Below are positions 61,654-64,000 of a DNA stretch of 64,000 nucleotides, one piece after another (within the stretch, counting starts at the first letter, position 1; each line of letters begins with the position of its first letter). The DNA lies in assembly GCF_029227915.1 (NCBI RefSeq), contig NC_079877.1, positions 7,380,001 to 7,444,000 on the forward strand, in the 5' to 3' direction. The notes under the pieces are model-generated. The model had not been told where the DNA came from. It was given only the letters and a program-made list of their open reading frames with translations, and searched no databases. Both the position numbers and the translations under genes were made by a program. Source of the DNA: Hydractinia symbiolongicarpus. Taxonomy: Eukaryota; Cnidaria; Hydrozoa; Anthoathecata; Hydractiniidae.

Positions 61654-64000
61654 TGTGGTAGCACTTTGTTTAAAAGTTAAGATAAATAAGTCATTTATTA
61701 CTGTGGAAACAATCCAAGCCGTTATCGCGCGCTGAAGAAATAGAGACAGTTTCAAAAACTACATTTCATTGACTTTCTAACGGTGTCAATCCGTTTGAGT
61801 TAAAACGGTTGCGTCACATATTCGTACCAACATGTATTTAGTGATTTCCTTCCGATATTACTAAGTTATATCGCTTTCAACAGTGAAACGATTGACTGTG
61901 GGACTTAGTTGAACCCATTTTTGGACTTTGACCTTATAAATGTGATAAATGAGTCATTTTGACTACAAGAAATGACATTCTTCTTAGCTTGACATGATTG
62001 ATGGAACTCACCGATTACACTGGGCGCTGTGGTAACGCTTTATTTAAAAATTAAGTTAAATAAGTCACTTTGTACTGTGGGACCAATCCTAACCGTTCTC
62101 GCGCGCTGAAGAAATAGAAACAGTTTCTAAAACTAAATTTCATTGATATTCTAACGGTGTCAATCCGTTTGAGTTACAACGGTTGCGTCACATCTTTAGT
62201 ACCAACATGTATTTAGTGATTTCCTTCTGATATTACTAAGTTGTATCGCTTTTAACAGTGAAACGATTGACCGTGGGAATTAATTCAACTGATTCTGGAC
62301 TGTGACCTTATAAATGTGATTAATGCGCCAATTGGTCTCCAAGGAATAACATTCTTCTTAATTTGACATGATTGCCGGAACTCAGCAATTACACTGAACA
62401 CCCTGTGGTAGCGATTCATTTAAAAATTTAGATAAATAAGTCATTTTTACTGTGGAAACAGTCCTAGCCGTTAGCGCGCGCTGAAGAAATAGAGACAGTT
62501 TCAAAAACTACATTTCATTGACTTTCTAACGGTGTCAATCCGTTTGAGTTAAAACGGTTGCGTCACATATTCGTACCAACATGTATTTAGTGATTTCCTT
62601 CCGATATTACTAAGTTGTATCGCTTTCAACAGTGAAACGATTGACTGTGGGACTTAGTTGAACTGAATTTGGACTTTGACCTTATAAATGTAATAAATGA
62701 GCCATTTTGACTAAAAGAAATAACATTCTTCTTAATTTGACATGATTGCTGGAACTCAGCGATTACACTGGGCGCTGTGGTAGCGCTTTGTTTAAAAATT
62801 AGGATAAATAAGTCATTTAGTACTGTGGAAACAATCCTAGCCGTTATCGGGCGTTGAAGAAATAGAGAAAGTTTCAAAAACTTAATTTCATTGACTTTCT
62901 AACCGTGTCAATCCGTTTGAGTTACAACGGTTGCGTCACATATTCGTACCAACATGTATTTAGTGATTTCCTTCCGATATTACTAAGTTGTATCGCTTTC
63001 AACAGTGAAACGAGTGACTGTGGGAGTTAGTTGAACTGATTTTGGGCTTTGACCTTATAAATGTGATAAATTAGTCATTTTGACTACAAGAAATGACATT
63101 CTTCTTAGTTTGACATGATTGCTGGAACTCAGCGATTACACTGGGCGCTGTGGTAACGCTTTATTTAAAAACTAAGAAAAATAAGTCATTTTGTACTGTG
63201 GGACCAATCCTAGCCGTTATCGCGCGCTGAAGAAATAGAGAGAGTTTCAAAAACCACATTTCATTGACTTTCTAACGGTGTCAATCCGTTTGAGTTAAAA
63301 CGGTTGCGTCACATATTCGTACCAACATGTATTTAGTGATTTTCTTCCGATATTACTAAGTTGTATCGCTTTCAACAGCGAAACGATTGACTGTGGGACT
63401 TAATTGAACTGATTTGGGACTTTAACCTTATAAATGTAATAAATGAGCCATTTTGACTAAAAGAAATAACATTCCTCTTAATTTGACATGATTGCTGGAA
63501 CTCAGCGATTACACTGGGCGCTGTGGTAGCGCTTTGTTTAAAAATTAGGATAAATAAGTCATTTAGTACTGTGGAAACAATCCTAGCCGTTATCGCGCGC
63601 TGAAGAAATAGAGACAGTTTCAAAAACTACATTTCATTGAATTTCTAACCGTGTCAATCCGTTTGAGTTACAACGGTTGCGTCACATATTCGTACCAACA
63701 TGTATTTAGTGATTTCCTTCCGATATTACTAAGTTGTATCGCTTTTAACAGTGAAACGATTGACCGTGGGAATTAATTCAACTGATTCTGGACTGTGATC
63801 TTATAAATTGATTAATGCGCCAATTAGTCTCCAAGGAATAACATTCTTATGAATTTGACATGATTGCTGGAATTCAGGGGTTACATTAGGCTCTTCGGTA
63901 GCGCTTTATTTAAAAATTTGGATAAATAAGATTTTCTTACTCTGGGACCAATGCTGGCCGTTAGCACGCGCTGAAGAAATAAAGACATTCTCAAAAACTA
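61654..64000 (+). repeat. 7-monomer HOR, 2611 bp, copy B, cut by window end
   Basis: Monomers start at 61654, 62028, 62404, 62776, 63149, 63522 and 63894 (only 107 bp of the last). By eye it is the most faithful copy in the window. Differences from copy A are few, for example aaacagtcctagc at 62456 against aaacaatcctagc at 59845, and gagttaaaacgg near 63295 against gagttagaacgg near 60684. The left junction lies in ccgcgattacactggg (about 61636-61651). The repeat presumably continues past the window. Confidence 0.93.
63894..64000 (+). repeat. Partial terminal monomer (107 bp)
   Basis: The final tcttcggtagcgctttattt monomer matches 61283-61389 at offset 2611 and is cut by the window end, so the array continues. 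Confidence 0.95.

Larger units (their letters stand above)
1..64000 (+). repeat. Satellite DNA array, 372/373 bp monomer, head to tail
   Basis: The same ~372 bp sequence recurs from the first base to the last with no break. I located 173 boundary motifs (ctgtggtagcg and variants); nearly all intervals are 370-374 bp. Exceptions are 356 bp (746), 349-350 bp (10782, 11132 minus one unit and four similar cases), 364 bp (27395), 363 bp (42663) and 376 bp (56807, 59417, 62028). All monomers share one orientation. Neighbouring monomers differ by substitutions and small indels, while monomers several units apart can be nearly identical, which is the signature of higher-order repeats. The length is close to two nucleosome repeats, a common satellite length class in insects and plants. 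I do not recognise the family. No gene, RNA or mobile element interrupts it, and neither edge reaches unique sequence. Confidence 0.98.

Noticed and set aside
48094-63623. Recurrent minus-strand open frame of about 83 codons (ends near 48345, 48718, 50579, 56534, 59144, 60266, 61012, 61755, 62877, 63623)
   Set aside because: The one I traced base by base starts at TTG (48343-48345), and the others open with the same residues at the same place in the monomer, with no ATG seen. It crosses the monomer boundary and recurs only because the repeat recurs. Copies in other subtypes are broken by stops. No domain, and no upstream or downstream gene signals. It is a by-product of the satellite.
1-64000. 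CRISPR array or bacterial repeat locus
   Set aside because: Repeats are 372 bp with no unique spacers and no cas-like genes. The whole unit is the repeat.
1-64000. Transposon, retroelement or Helitron insertion
   Set aside because: I found no interval longer than a monomer that departs from the satellite, no target-site duplications, no terminal repeats and no transposase or reverse transcriptase frame.
1-64000. rRNA, tRNA or 5S gene arrays
   Set aside because: No cloverleaf with A and B boxes and no recognisable rRNA core. Unit length alone would be compatible with 5S spacing, but no 5S sequence is visible.
1-64000. Identity with a known satellite (alpha satellite, Drosophila 1.688 family, TCAST, pvB370)
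   Set aside because: Unit length is similar to some of these, but I see no match to alpha satellite or to the parts of the 1.688 family I know, and I cannot recall the others reliably. A database search would decide it.

Overview
The whole 64 kb window is one uninterrupted head-to-tail array of a satellite DNA. The monomer is usually 372 or 373 bp. I placed 173 monomer starts, anchored on the t of the boundary motif ctgtggtagcg and its variants (cagtggaagcg, ctgcggtagcg, ctgtggtaacg). All lie on the same strand, and the last monomer is cut by the window edge. I see no protein-coding gene, RNA gene, transposon, inverted segment or unique flanking sequence, so the array runs past both ends.

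The sequence points to a eukaryote and to heterochromatin (centromeric, pericentromeric or subtelomeric; which one cannot be told from here). It is AT-rich, roughly 35-40% GC on hand-counted lines. Even so, each monomer keeps many CpG dinucleotides, including a GCGCGCGC core. That suggests a genome or locus with little CpG methylation, as in many insects and other invertebrates. I do not recognise the family by name and cannot name a species.

The array is a patchwork of local higher-order repeats (HORs), in which several monomer subtypes are amplified together. By region: 1-5.9 kb, a 6-monomer unit of about 2233 bp. 5.9-8.5 kb, short overlapping duplications at 744 and 1488 bp. 8.5-17.0 kb, a tandem duplication of 4.4/4.05 kb whose copies differ by exactly one monomer. 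17.0-20.7 kb, a 3-monomer unit of 1117 bp. 20.7-26.6 kb, further copies of those modules, including a 744 bp doublet. 26.6-28.1 kb, a diverged bridge. 28.1-37.8 kb, a 4-monomer unit of 1491 bp with rearranged copies. 37.8-41.2 kb, 4- and 3-monomer units. 41.2-43.8 kb, diverged single monomers. 43.8-49.4 kb, 4-monomer units of about 1490 bp. 49.4-64 kb, 7-monomer units of 2605-2611 bp; the rightmost copies are almost identical and look youngest.

Several monomers are hybrids whose left and right parts match different neighbours. Each marks an unequal crossover or gene-conversion junction in a conserved stretch, so part of the order of events can be read. A ~350 bp monomer lineage carries a private internal deletion and occurs six times between 10.8 and 26.3 kb. 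Possible functional content is limited to short dyads (AGCGCGCGCT; AACGG/CCGTT/AACGG; GCGCT-gtggt-AGCGC), a decamer ACTGTGGGAC repeated about 195 bp apart within each monomer, and a TATAAAT motif. Any role for them is inference.
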